Of a stretch of DNA of 64,000 bases, positions 36,026 through 44,280 are shown in pieces. The stretch lies in the NCBI RefSeq assembly GCF_001679325.1, contig NZ_LZMX01000001.1, one strand, 5' to 3'. Made by a program: the position numbers and the translations under genes. Position 1 is the first letter of the stretch. Every line of letters begins with the position of its first letter. The stretch comes from Haemophilus_D parainfluenzae_AD (GTDB taxonomy: Bacteria; Pseudomonadota; Gammaproteobacteria; Enterobacterales; Pasteurellaceae). The notes below the pieces were generated by a model. It was not told the origin of the DNA. It worked only from the letters and a program-made list of their open reading frames with translations, and ran no database searches.

Positions 36026-38473
36026 TTAGTGGTGTAATGTTCTTAAAATATCAGCAAAGATACCAGCAGCAGTCACTGCGTTACCCGCACCATAACCACG
36101 TAATAACAACGGAATTGGTTGATAATAGCGAGTATAGAATGCAAGGGCATTTTCACCGTCTTTCACCTTGTACAATGGATTATTTTGATCCACAGCGATG
36201 ATTGATACTTTGCAGTGGCCATCTTTAATTTGTCCTACGTAACGCAATACATTGCCTTCTGCTTTCGCAGCTTCAACGCGTGCTTTAAATTCCGCATCTA
36301 ATTGTGGCAGCATTGCCATAAATTCATCAGCAGATTTACCTTCAGAGAAGCCTTTTGGTAATACCCCTTCCACTTCAACATCGGAAAGCTCAAGTTCTAG
36401 ACCTGCTTCACGCGCTAGAATCAGTAATTTACGTGCCACATCTTGTCCTGATAAATCATCACGAGGATCTGGCTCTGTAAAGCCTTTTTCACGTGCAAGT
36501 GCGGTCACTTCTGAAAGAGAAAGTCCTTCTTCTAATTTACCGAAGATGAAAGAAAGTGAGCCGGACAAAATACCTTCAAAATACTCAAGCTCATCACCCG
36601 CTGCCAACAAGTTCTGTAAGTTTTCGATAACCGGTAAGCCTGCGCCTACGTTAGTTTCGTATAGGAATTTATGTTGGCTCGCTTGTGCATTGCGACGTAA
36701 TTCGTGGTAATAGGCTAATTCACGGGTATTCGCTTTTTTATTTGGAGTTACCACGTGGAAGCCTTCTTTTAACGCACGAGCATAAAGTCCTGCGACCGAT
36801 TCAGCCGTTGTACAATCTACGAAGACTGGATTCACCACGTGATGCAATTTAATGAAAGATAACAACACATCGAAATCAGATGGTTGGGTTGCATTTTCAA
36901 GATCGGCTTTCCAATTATCTAAATTCAACCCGTTTTCATCCAAAAGCATTTTTGTTGAATTCGCTAAGGCACAAACACGGATTTCAATGTCCTTCTTTGC
37001 GAGGTATTCTTTTTGGTGTTTAATTTGTTCAATTAACTCACCACCAACACCACCAACGCCGACTAGAAACATATCGACAACTTTCTTATTATTAAAAAGG
37101 GCTTGGTGAGTTGCTTTCACGGCTTCAATCGCTTTATTTTGCGCGACAACTGCCGAAATTGAACGCTCAGAAGAACCTTGTGCAATTGCCACTAAGCTAA
37201 TATTCGCTTGAGCCAATGCAGAGAAAAAACGAGCTGCGATACCCTTAGCTTGTTTCATACCATCACCCACAACAGAAATAATAGAAAGATCTTTTGCGAC
37301 TTCAATTGGTTCTAAGTCATGGGCTTTTAATTCTGCAGCAAATTCTTGTTCTAAAATTGCTTTCGCTGCATCCGCTGATTTAACAGGCACACAGAAGCTA
37401 ATGCTGTATTCAGAAGAAGATTGTGTGATTAAAATAACTGAAATACCAGCTTTTGACATCGCTGAGAAGACACGAGCGGCCATTCCTACCATACCTTGCA
37501 TACCAGGACCTGAAACATTGAACATTGCTACGTTATCAAGGTTAGTAATCCCTTTCACTTGTAATCCTTCAGATTTCACATGTCCATCGATTATTGAACC
37601 TGGTGCAGATGAATTACCGGTGTTTTTAATCACACATGGAATTTGTTTGGGTAATAATGGACCAATTGTACGCGGATGGATCACTTTCGCGCCAAAATAA
37701 GAAAGCTCCATTGCTTCACGATAAGAAAGGCTTGGTAATAAACGTGCATCAGGCACTAAACGTGGATCACAAGTATAAACGCCGTCTACATCAGTCCAAA
37801 TTTCACAAACAGACGCATCTAAACAAGCCGCTAAACAAGCCGCTGAATAATCAGAGCCGTTACGGCCTAATAGCACTAATTCACCTTTATCATTACATGC
37901 GGTAAAACCAGCCATTAGAACCACTTTATCTTTTCCGATACTTTTCGCATCAACGCGTTTTGTAGATTCTTCAATATCAACTGAAGATTCTAAGTAACCG
38001 CCCTGTGCTAATAATTGTTTAACTGGATCTACAATGTGAACACTGTATCCGCGTGCTTCAAACCACGCTTTCATCATGGCAATCGATAATTTTTCACCAC
38101 GGCAGTCAATGGTTGCTTTAACTTTATCTTCTACTTTTCCTGCTTGGCGAATTTCTTCTAATAAGCCTTTAATTTGAGCAAATTCCGCATCAATGAGGGC
38201 TTTGGTGCCCGCAAGATCAAATTTATTATTTTCAGCGTGTAAACCATTAATGATGTTATAGAAAATTTCAATGGCTTCGTTAAAGTGGGTATCAGTAGGT
38301 TGGTTTAATGCGGCTTTTTCAGAGAGGGCAACAAGATGGTTAGTAATTTTTGCAGGAGCAGATAAGACACCCGCAGCCTGCTCTTCTAAATGAGCTTTTT
38401 CGATTAATTGAGCCGCTTGTGAAAAACGCTCAGAGTTGGCTAATGAAGTGCCACCAAATTTTAATACGCGCAT
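36026..38473 (-). CDS. thrA: Bifunctional aspartokinase / homoserine dehydrogenase I
   Basis: ThrA catalyses the first and third steps from aspartate to homoserine. The 815 residues contain an aspartokinase domain (MRVLKFGGTSLANSERF start, DCRGEKLSIAMM). Two ACT regulatory domains follow (about residues 315-460; NVAMFNVSGPGM, ISVVGDGMKQAKG). The rest is an NAD(P)-dependent homoserine dehydrogenase (LVGVGGVGGELIEQ at about 470, YETNVGAGLPVIENL, and a GRDD-like EPDPRDDLSGQDVARKL). Length is close to E. coli ThrA (820). The enzyme is expected to be inhibited by threonine. It heads the thr operon, downstream of a leader peptide and attenuator. Confidence 0.97.
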   Translation of the reverse strand: MRVLKFGGTSLANSERFSQAAQLIEKAHLEEQAAGVLSAPAKITNHLVALSEKAALNQPTDTHFNEAIEIFYNIINGLHAENNKFDLAGTKALIDAEFAQIKGLLEEIRQAGKVEDKVKATIDCRGEKLSIAMMKAWFEARGYSVHIVDPVKQLLAQGGYLESSVDIEESTKRVDAKSIGKDKVVLMAGFTACNDKGELVLLGRNGSDYSAACLAACLDASVCEIWTDVDGVYTCDPRLVPDARLLPSLSYREAMELSYFGAKVIHPRTIGPLLPKQIPCVIKNTGNSSAPGSIIDGHVKSEGLQVKGITNLDNVAMFNVSGPGMQGMVGMAARVFSAMSKAGISVILITQSSSEYSISFCVPVKSADAAKAILEQEFAAELKAHDLEPIEVAKDLSIISVVGDGMKQAKGIAARFFSALAQANISLVAIAQGSSERSISAVVAQNKAIEAVKATHQALFNNKKVVDMFLVGVGGVGGELIEQIKHQKEYLAKKDIEIRVCALANSTKMLLDENGLNLDNWKADLENATQPSDFDVLLSFIKLHHVVNPVFVDCTTAESVAGLYARALKEGFHVVTPNKKANTRELAYYHELRRNAQASQHKFLYETNVGAGLPVIENLQNLLAAGDELEYFEGILSGSLSFIFGKLEEGLSLSEVTALAREKGFTEPDPRDDLSGQDVARKLLILAREAGLELELSDVEVEGVLPKGFSEGKSADEFMAMLPQLDAEFKARVEAAKAEGNVLRYVGQIKDGHCKVSIIAVDQNNPLYKVKDGENALAFYTRYYQPIPLLLRGYGAGNAVTAAGIFADILRTLHH

Positions 38474-38508
38474 GATAATATCCTCAGATGTTGTGATTTT
38501 TAAATACT

Positions 38509-38540
38509 AAAAAACCCGCACTAGACTGAATGCGGGTTTT
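38509..38540 (-). terminator. Threonine operon attenuator terminator
   Basis: On the minus strand a 10-bp stem (AAAACCCGCA at 38531-38540, TGCGGGTTTT at 38511-38520) with a 10-base loop is followed by T's, 22 bases after the leader-peptide stop and just before thrA. Its place and strength fit the classical attenuator of thrABC. The leader's final codons (GGGGCGGGT) could pair with the CCCGC of the stem as an antiterminator arm. Confidence 0.8.
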
Positions 38541-38561
38541 CTTGATCCTGTTTGTTATGCA

Positions 38562-38633
38562 CTAACCCGCCCCATTAATTGTCGTAATGGTCATAATAAT
38601 GGTGGTAATCGTGAAAGTGCGGTTATTTTTCAT
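38562..38633 (-). CDS. thrL: thr operon leader peptide
   Basis: This short frame of 23 residues lies upstream of thrA. It begins MKNNRTFTITT, continues with IIMTITT and ends INGAG, the same ending (NGAG) as E. coli ThrL. Seven threonine and five isoleucine codons are packed into residues 6-19, the signal for attenuation by charged tRNA-Thr and tRNA-Ile. The first codons (AAATAACCGCACTTTC) carry an uptake signal, so the leader has absorbed a USS into its coding part. A second possible start is the internal ATG (codon 14), which would lose most of the control codons. The rest of the 310-base gap between thrA and yggS holds the thr promoter region and the RBS of yggS. Confidence 0.82.
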   Translation of the reverse strand: MKNNRTFTITTIIMTITTINGAG

Positions 38634-38783
38634 TGTGTTTTAACCTTGAAAAAAAGATGTGTTTAGAAATACCGAAAAAGCGCGGGCTTGTCAAACACAA
38701 AATTGAAAAAATGAAGATTTTTTCTAAAAATCATCGCTTTAGTGTAGAATGAAGAGAGTTTCACATTGGTCAGGAAGGGAATT

Positions 38784-39488
38784 ATGACAATTCAACAAGC
38801 GCTCGAAACCATTCATCAACAAATCCAAACATCCACTCAACTTGCACATCGTCCTGAAAGTTCAGTCACGTTATTAGCGGTTTCTAAAACGAAACCCAAT
38901 GAAGCGATTTTAGAAGCCTACCAAGCAGGACAAAAAGCATTTGGGGAGAACTACGTTCAAGAAGGTGTCGATAAAATTCAGTATTTTGAAACACAGAATA
39001 TTCAGCTTGAATGGCATTTTATTGGCCCATTGCAATCTAATAAAACGCGTCTTGTGGCAGAACATTTTGATTGGATGCAAACGTTAGAACGTGAAAAAAT
39101 TGCCGATCGTTTAAATGAACAACGTCCTGCCAATAAAGCCCCTTTAAATGTTTTAATTCAAATTAATATCAGTGATGAGGCCAGTAAATCAGGCATTCAA
39201 CCGAGTGAAATGATTGAGCTTGCAAAACACATTGAAAATCTACCGCACTTATGTTTACGTGGATTAATGGCTATCCCGGCTCCAACAGACAATATTGCTG
39301 AACAAGAAGCAGCTTTTAGCCAAATGGAACAATTATTTGAGCAACTAAAAGTCGCTTTCCCTCATCAACAAATTGATACGCTTTCTATGGGAATGACCGA
39401 TGATATGCAAAGTGCCATAAAATGCGGTTCAACTATGGTGCGTATTGGTACAGCCATTTTTGGGGCAAGAGATTATTCGAAAAAATAA
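38784..39488 (+). CDS. yggS: PLP homeostasis protein YggS/PROSC
   Basis: YggS binds pyridoxal phosphate and keeps free PLP balanced; it has no proven catalytic reaction. The chosen ATG at 38784 gives 234 residues, with a strong RBS (AGGAAGGG) before it; the longer frame from 38766 would begin inside that RBS. The PLP lysine is in LLAVSKTKP. FGENYVQEG, EWHFIGPLQSNK and LSMGMTDDMQSAIKCGSTMVRIGTAIFG are family signatures. It is the only plus-strand gene between ccp and galR and ends at a shared terminator facing murA. Confidence 0.95.
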   Translation: MTIQQALETIHQQIQTSTQLAHRPESSVTLLAVSKTKPNEAILEAYQAGQKAFGENYVQEGVDKIQYFETQNIQLEWHFIGPLQSNKTRLVAEHFDWMQTLEREKIADRLNEQRPANKAPLNVLIQINISDEASKSGIQPSEMIELAKHIENLPHLCLRGLMAIPAPTDNIAEQEAAFSQMEQLFEQLKVAFPHQQIDTLSMGMTDDMQSAIKCGSTMVRIGTAIFGARDYSKK

Positions 39489-39500
39489 TGAATAGAAAAT

Positions 39501-39532
39501 AAAAAAGCGGTCAAAATTGACCGCTCTTTTTT
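39501..39532. terminator. Bidirectional terminator yggS / murA
   Basis: An 8-bp stem (AGCGGTCA / TGACCGCT) with an AAAT loop is flanked by A6 on the left and T6 on the right, between the convergent yggS and murA genes. Confidence 0.9.
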
Positions 39533-39544
39533 ATCTTGATTTCA

Positions 39545-40822
39545 TTAAACCTCTTCGCGCTTTTCAGAGAAGCGTTCAATCTTCGCACCTAAACAACGGA
39601 GTTTATCTTCAACGTGCTCATAACCACGATCGATATGATAAATACGATCTACGATAGTTTCACCACTTGCGATACAACCCGCTAATACAAGGCTGATTGA
39701 TGCACGTAAATCCGTTGCCATCACTTCGGCACCAGAAAGATGCTCAACACCGTGACACACTGCAGTATTACCTTCAATTTCAGCTTTACCACCCATACGA
39801 ATTAATTCTGGAATGTGCATAAAGCGGTTTTCAAAGATGGTTTCAGTAATGATACTTGTGCCTTCTGCCACCATGTTTAACAAAGTGAACTGAGCTTGCA
39901 TATCTGTTGGGAATCCTGGGTGTGGTGCAGTACGAATATTGACAGCTTTCGGACGATTACCGTGCATATCCAACGTAATGCTATCTTCTGTCACTTCAAC
40001 TTCTGCACCCGCTTCACGAAGTTTCTCAATCACGGCATCCATGGTATCCGCTTTGGTGTTTTTACATACCACGCGACCACCTGAAATGGCACCCGCAATT
40101 AAGAATGTCCCGGTTTCAATACGATCTGGCACAATGCTGTGCTCGCAGCCAGTTAAACGTTCAACACCTTCAATAACAATATGATCAGTACCCGCACCTG
40201 TAATTTTCGCGCCCATTTTATTGAGAAAATCAGCTGTATCAACGATTTCAGGCTCACGTGCGGCGTTTTCAATTGTTGTTATCCCTTTAGCTAGTGTCGC
40301 CGCCATCATAATAGATAAAGTCGCACCTACGCTCACTTTTTCCATCACAATACGTGTCCCTATAAGGCGCTCAGCGACAGCAGCTTTTACGTAGCCTTCG
40401 TCAAGCTCAATGGTTGCACCGAGTTTTTCTAAACCACTAATATGAAGATCAACAGGACGCGCACCAATTGAACAACCACCCGGTAAAGAAACTTGACCTT
40501 GATTAAAACGAGCTACCAACGGTGCTAATGCCCAAATAGAGGCACGCATGGTTTTTACTAATTCATATGGTGCAACGAAGTGATCAATTTTAGAACAATC
40601 TAATAATACTGCACCTTCAGCATCACGCTCAGCTACAACGCCAAGTTTACGTAAGATTTTTAAGGTTGTATCAATATCTTTTAGTTCTGGTACGTTTGTT
40701 AATTTAACCGGCTCAGTTGCCAAAATTGCGGCAAAAAGAATAGGAAGTGCAGCATTTTTTGCACCAGAGATGGTTACAGTACCACTTAAGCAAGATTGCC
40801 CGCCATAAACACGAAATTTTTC
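39545..40822 (-). CDS. murA: UDP-GlcNAc 1-carboxyvinyltransferase
   Basis: MurA makes the first committed step of peptidoglycan synthesis, adding enolpyruvate to UDP-GlcNAc. The start at 40822 (MEKFRVYGG) has an AGGA RBS six bases before it and gives 425 residues; the longer frame overlaps ibaG. The catalytic cysteine is Cys118 in LPGGCSIGARPVDLH, so the enzyme should be fosfomycin-sensitive. Lys23 in SGAKNAALP and the PHPGFPTDMQAQF segment are also typical. It is the last gene of the mla-ibaG-murA operon, a common gamma-proteobacterial order. Confidence 0.97.
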   Translation of the reverse strand, partial: EKFRVYGGQSCLSGTVTISGAKNAALPILFAAILATEPVKLTNVPELKDIDTTLKILRKLGVVAERDAEGAVLLDCSKIDHFVAPYELVKTMRASIWALAPLVARFNQGQVSLPGGCSIGARPVDLHISGLEKLGATIELDEGYVKAAVAERLIGTRIVMEKVSVGATLSIMMAATLAKGITTIENAAREPEIVDTADFLNKMGAKITGAGTDHIVIEGVERLTGCEHSIVPDRIETGTFLIAGAISGGRVVCKNTKADTMDAVIEKLREAGAEVEVTEDSITLDMHGNRPKAVNIRTAPHPGFPTDMQAQFTLLNMVAEGTSIITETIFENRFMHIPELIRMGGKAEIEGNTAVCHGVEHLSGAEVMATDLRASISLVLAGCIASGETIVDRIYHIDRGYEHVEDKLRCLGAKIERFSEKREEV

Positions 40823-40833
40823 CATAGAAAATC

Positions 40834-41091
40834 CTAGCTTGCTTGATGTAATAGACGATCCATTTTCCACTTTGCAGTGGTATAGGTTTTAATGGTTAAA
40901 GCGTGAATTTCGCCAGTTTGGAAATAAGGCATTAATGGCGCGTAGATGGTTTGTTGCTGCTTTAATTTAGAAAGTGCTGAGATCTCATCACTCACTACAA
41001 TCACACCAAAGTGTGCATTTTCACCTTGAGCATAAACTTCATCTACATTCAGGCTTTCTTTTAAAATACGTTCAATTTCTTGCAGTTCCAT
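40834..41091 (-). CDS. ibaG: BolA-family protein IbaG
   Basis: IbaG is a small BolA-type protein that partners with monothiol glutaredoxin in iron-sulfur and acid-stress handling. The start at 41091 (MELQEIERIL) gives 85 residues, the usual length; the longer frame overlaps mlaB. The family core is visible: a FGVIVVSDE segment, the loop with a conserved His (EIHALTIKTYT) and the C-terminal WK. It links mlaB and murA in the same operon, with gaps of 13 and 11 bases. Confidence 0.92.
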   Translation of the reverse strand: MELQEIERILKESLNVDEVYAQGENAHFGVIVVSDEISALSKLKQQQTIYAPLMPYFQTGEIHALTIKTYTTAKWKMDRLLHQAS

Positions 41092-41104
41092 TAGGATTTC
41101 CGTT

Positions 41105-41440
41105 TTAATGATGATCAATAAAAGTGCCAATCCAATGAGATAAATTCACTAAATCAGCAAGGGTTAATAACTGTTCCGGCGGATTTATCAACCGCACTTT
41201 TTTATTTGGTAACTGCTCACTATCATGTAGAAAATCACACAATAATGCAAAACCAGCCGAATCAATTCGTTTAATATTCGTTAAATCAAATTCAATGGTA
41301 CTTTGATTAGCTAGCTTTTCTGATAAAAAAGAAGCACGTTGCTGCCATAATGGTAACAACGTGTTGCGGGATAGCTCCCCCGATAATTGGAGAGCTATCT
41401 TATCATTATTTTGGATTAAATCCCACTTTAACGCAGTCAT
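41105..41440 (-). CDS. mlaB: STAS-domain protein MlaB
   Basis: MlaB is the small cytoplasmic STAS protein that binds the ATPase MlaF and stabilises the MlaFEDB phospholipid transporter. The 111 residues show the STAS pattern, with the conserved RIDSAGFALLCDFL turn (Asp-Ser-Ala-Gly), a LQLSGELSRNTLLPLW start and a final helix. An uptake signal sits inside the coding region (about 41191). It follows mlaC with 4 bases between. Confidence 0.9.
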   Translation of the reverse strand: MTALKWDLIQNNDKIALQLSGELSRNTLLPLWQQRASFLSEKLANQSTIEFDLTNIKRIDSAGFALLCDFLHDSEQLPNKKVRLINPPEQLLTLADLVNLSHWIGTFIDHH

Positions 41441-41444
41441 TCGC

Positions 41445-42092
41445 TTATTTGCTCAATGTCACAGGTGCTGCGGCAGATTTTTGAATTTGAGCTGTTAATG
41501 CCTCAATACCTTGTTGACGTAAGATACCGCTCCATTCATTTTGTTTAGTTACAACCATGCTCACGCCTTCTGCAACCATGTCATAAGCTTGCCATTCACC
41601 AGTTTTACTGTTTTTACGCCATTTGAAATCTAATTTGATTGGCGCTTGTCCACCATTTTGCATGATGTTGACACGAATGCTCACAAGGTTTTTGTCACCC
41701 ACTTCTTTAGCCGGTTCAATTTGAATATTTTGATCGGTATAAGCGGTTAACACTTGTGCATAAGCTTGTTCGATAAAATCGCTGAATGCTTTAAAGAATT
41801 TTTCACGTTGTTCTGGCGTAGTTGATTTGAAGTGTGAACCTAACACCAAAGAACCTGCATAGTTTACTTGCACGTAAGGTAATAAATCGTTACGCACGAT
41901 GGTACGTAAATAATTTGGATCCTTTTTAATTTTTGCCTGATTGTTTTTGATATCGGCAAATAACTTATCTGATGCTTGTTGCATCAACACATAAGGGCTC
42001 GTTTCTGCACGTACAGTTTGAGTCACAAAAAGTGCAGTCACTGCAAATGCCATTACGCTAAACCATTTTTTAAACTGAGTAAATTTCATCAT
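41445..42092 (-). CDS. mlaC: Periplasmic phospholipid carrier MlaC
   Basis: MlaC carries phospholipids through the periplasm between the outer-membrane MlaA complex and MlaFEDB, helping keep the outer leaflet asymmetric. The 215 residues start with a cleavable signal peptide (FSVMAFAVTALFVTQTVRA, cleavage after VRA). Family features include LRTIVRNDLLPYVQVNYAGSLVLG and the later GEWQAYDMVAEGVSMV. Length matches E. coli MlaC (211). It follows mlaD with a 21-base gap. Confidence 0.95.
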   Translation of the reverse strand: MMKFTQFKKWFSVMAFAVTALFVTQTVRAETSPYVLMQQASDKLFADIKNNQAKIKKDPNYLRTIVRNDLLPYVQVNYAGSLVLGSHFKSTTPEQREKFFKAFSDFIEQAYAQVLTAYTDQNIQIEPAKEVGDKNLVSIRVNIMQNGGQAPIKLDFKWRKNSKTGEWQAYDMVAEGVSMVVTKQNEWSGILRQQGIEALTAQIQKSAAAPVTLSK

Positions 42093-42113
42093 AAATCTCC
42101 TAAATAAAGATTA

Positions 42114-42620
42114 TTATTTGGCTTCAGGTTCTGCTTTTTCAGCATTGCCGTCTGCTTTTTTATCGCCGTAAAGGAACTGGCCGATTAAATCTTCCAATAC
42201 CATTGCGGATTTTGTGTCTTGAATTTGGCTACCGTTTTTTAACATCGCGGTTTCACCATCATCAAAGCCCATTGTTAAGGCGATATATTGCTCGCCCAAT
42301 AATCCAGATGTTTTGATCGATAACGAACTGTTTTCCGGAATTTCTTTATATTCTTCATTAATCGCAATGCTTACTTTTGGCAAGTAAGATTTTTCATCTA
42401 ACGTAATATCAGAAACACGACCGATTACCACTCCTCCTAGCTTAAGTGGCGCACGGACCTTTAGTCCACCAATATTGTCAAAAGTTGCAGTGACTGTGTA
42501 AGATTTTGTTTCACCAAAACCTTGCACATTTGCTACACGTAAGCCTAGAAATACTAACGCTGCGATACCGAGTAGTAAAAATAAGCCTACCCAAAATTCA
42601 TATTTAATTGTTTGTCTCAT
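42114..42620 (-). CDS. mlaD: MCE-domain lipid transporter subunit MlaD
   Basis: MlaD forms a hexameric periplasmic ring with a hydrophobic channel on top of MlaFE. The 168 residues consist of one N-terminal membrane helix (about 10-28) and a single MCE domain (YTVTATFDNIGGLKVRAPLKLGGV in two parts, then SLSIKTSGLLGEQYI). The short charged tail ends KAEPEAK. It is slightly shorter than in E. coli (183), mainly at the C-terminus. It sits between mlaE and mlaC as usual. Confidence 0.95.
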   Translation of the reverse strand: MRQTIKYEFWVGLFLLLGIAALVFLGLRVANVQGFGETKSYTVTATFDNIGGLKVRAPLKLGGVVIGRVSDITLDEKSYLPKVSIAINEEYKEIPENSSLSIKTSGLLGEQYIALTMGFDDGETAMLKNGSQIQDTKSAMVLEDLIGQFLYGDKKADGNAEKAEPEAK

Positions 42621-42632
42621 AAAAATACCCTA

Positions 42633-43418
42633 TTAACCTGCCCCAAACATAATAGCAGTTAAGATGAAATCGAGCCCAAGTACCACAAGTGATGCGTGGA
42701 CAACCGTTCTGGTTGTGGCTTGACTGATACCTTCAGATGTTGGAATACAATCATAACCATTGAATAACGCAATCCACACCACTGCAATGGCGAAAAATAC
42801 GCTTTTAATAAATCCATTTAAAATGTCATAGCTCCAGCTGACGGCATTTTGCATCACTGACCAGAAGCTACCTGCATCGACACCTTTCCAATCTACACCA
42901 ACAAGCGCACCGCCCCAAATACCAATCGCGGTAAAGAGAAGCGCAAGAATTGGCATTGCAATCAAGCCCGCCCAAAAACGCGGTGCAATCACTCGACGTA
43001 ATGGGTCAACTGCCATCATTTCAAGGCTGGAAAGTTGTTCTGTGGCTTTCATTAAGCCAATTTCAGCCGTTAACGCTGAACCTGCACGACCCGCAAATAA
43101 AAGTGCGGTCACTACTGGGCCTAATTCACGTAATAAAGACAGCGCTACAAGTTGTCCAAGGCTGGTTTCTGCTGAAAAATCAACTAAGACCACATAACCT
43201 TGTAAGCCCAACACCATCCCAATAAATAAACCTGAAAGCAGGATAATTAGTAAAGACTGTACACCTAATACGTGTAACTGTTTCACTAATAAAGGAAAAT
43301 GTTTACGAACTTGCGGTTTACCTACGAGCGCACCAAACAGCATAAAGCCTGAGCGGCCTAATGCGCGGAAAAATTTGATTACACTTCGTCCAAGTGAAGA
43401 AATCATATCAACAATCAT
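42633..43418 (-). CDS. mlaE: Lipid ABC transporter permease MlaE
   Basis: MlaE is the permease of the MlaFEDB transporter. The 261-residue protein has an interfacial helix followed by about five hydrophobic segments, with LRELGPVVTALLFAGRAGSALTAEIG at the coupling region in two parts and RVIAPRFWAGLIAMP after it. These are hallmarks of the MlaE/YrbE family. Its start overlaps the mlaF stop by four bases (ATGA). Confidence 0.96.
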   Translation of the reverse strand: MIVDMISSLGRSVIKFFRALGRSGFMLFGALVGKPQVRKHFPLLVKQLHVLGVQSLLIILLSGLFIGMVLGLQGYVVLVDFSAETSLGQLVALSLLRELGPVVTALLFAGRAGSALTAEIGLMKATEQLSSLEMMAVDPLRRVIAPRFWAGLIAMPILALLFTAIGIWGGALVGVDWKGVDAGSFWSVMQNAVSWSYDILNGFIKSVFFAIAVVWIALFNGYDCIPTSEGISQATTRTVVHASLVVLGLDFILTAIMFGAG

Positions 43419-44209
43419 TTAAATAATTCCTCCACATAATCACCTGCCGGATAATGGAATTTTACCGGACCATCGGCTTCACCTTTCAAGAACTGTACCA
43501 CTTGCGGATCTTGACTCGCGAGCAATTGTTCTGATGTTCCTTCAGCAATCACATGTTTATCCGCAATGATATAGGCATAATCTGCAATGCTTAATATTTC
43601 ATTCACATCATGGGAAACCACGATAGAGGTTAAATTCAGTGCTTCATTAAAACGTTTAATTAAGCTCACGATCACGCCCATGCTGATTGGATCTTGCCCC
43701 GTAAACGGCTCATCAAACATGATTAAATCTGGGTCAAGTGCAATCGCTCGAGCCAATGCTGCACGACGCGCCATCCCCCCAGAAAGCTCTGAAGGCATCA
43801 AATCTGCCGCACCGCGTAAGCCCACCGCTTCTAATTTCATCAACACAATTTGACGAATTAGACTTTCTGGCAAGCGCGTATGCTCGCGAATCGGAAATGC
43901 CACGTTATCAAACGTTGAAATATCCGTAAATAATGCACCTGATTGGAATAACATTCCCATGCGTTTACGCACTTCGTAAAGCTCACGATTTGAAAGACGA
44001 CAAATATCTTGTCCATCAAACAAAATCTCGCCCTGTTCAGGATGCAACTGACCACCAATTAATTTTAGCAGCGTGGTTTTCCCGATCCCTGATGGCCCCA
44101 TAATGGCCGTAATTTTGCCCTGTTGGACTTTCAAATTCAGGTTATCGTAAATCACACGCTCACCTCGTTTAAAGGTCAGGTTTTTGACTTCGATTAGATT
44201 TTTATTCAT
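43415..44209 (-). CDS. mlaF: Lipid ABC transporter ATPase MlaF
   Basis: MlaF is the ATPase that powers MlaE. The 264 residues show Walker A (MGPSGIGKTTLLKL), the signature LSGGMARRAALARA and Walker B LIMFDEPFTGQDP, with the switch His in SHDVNE. The C-terminal extension (FKGEADGPVKFHYPAGDY) is the one through which MlaF pairs with its twin and binds MlaB. First gene of mlaFEDCB-ibaG-murA; about 70 bases separate it from lnt, enough for a promoter. Confidence 0.96.
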   Translation of the reverse strand: MNKNLIEVKNLTFKRGERVIYDNLNLKVQQGKITAIMGPSGIGKTTLLKLIGGQLHPEQGEILFDGQDICRLSNRELYEVRKRMGMLFQSGALFTDISTFDNVAFPIREHTRLPESLIRQIVLMKLEAVGLRGAADLMPSELSGGMARRAALARAIALDPDLIMFDEPFTGQDPISMGVIVSLIKRFNEALNLTSIVVSHDVNEILSIADYAYIIADKHVIAEGTSEQLLASQDPQVVQFLKGEADGPVKFHYPAGDYVEELFK

Positions 44210-44280
44210 TAAAATCTCATTGGTTTTATAAGAGAAATTTATTTTTCTCTCACGTTAAAAAAATGCGGTCGTTTTGACTG

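Noticed and set aside
36252..36710. A 152-residue plus-strand frame inside thrA
   Set aside because: It is antisense to the homoserine dehydrogenase domain and rich in Ser/Ala because of the complementary codon pattern; no start signal.
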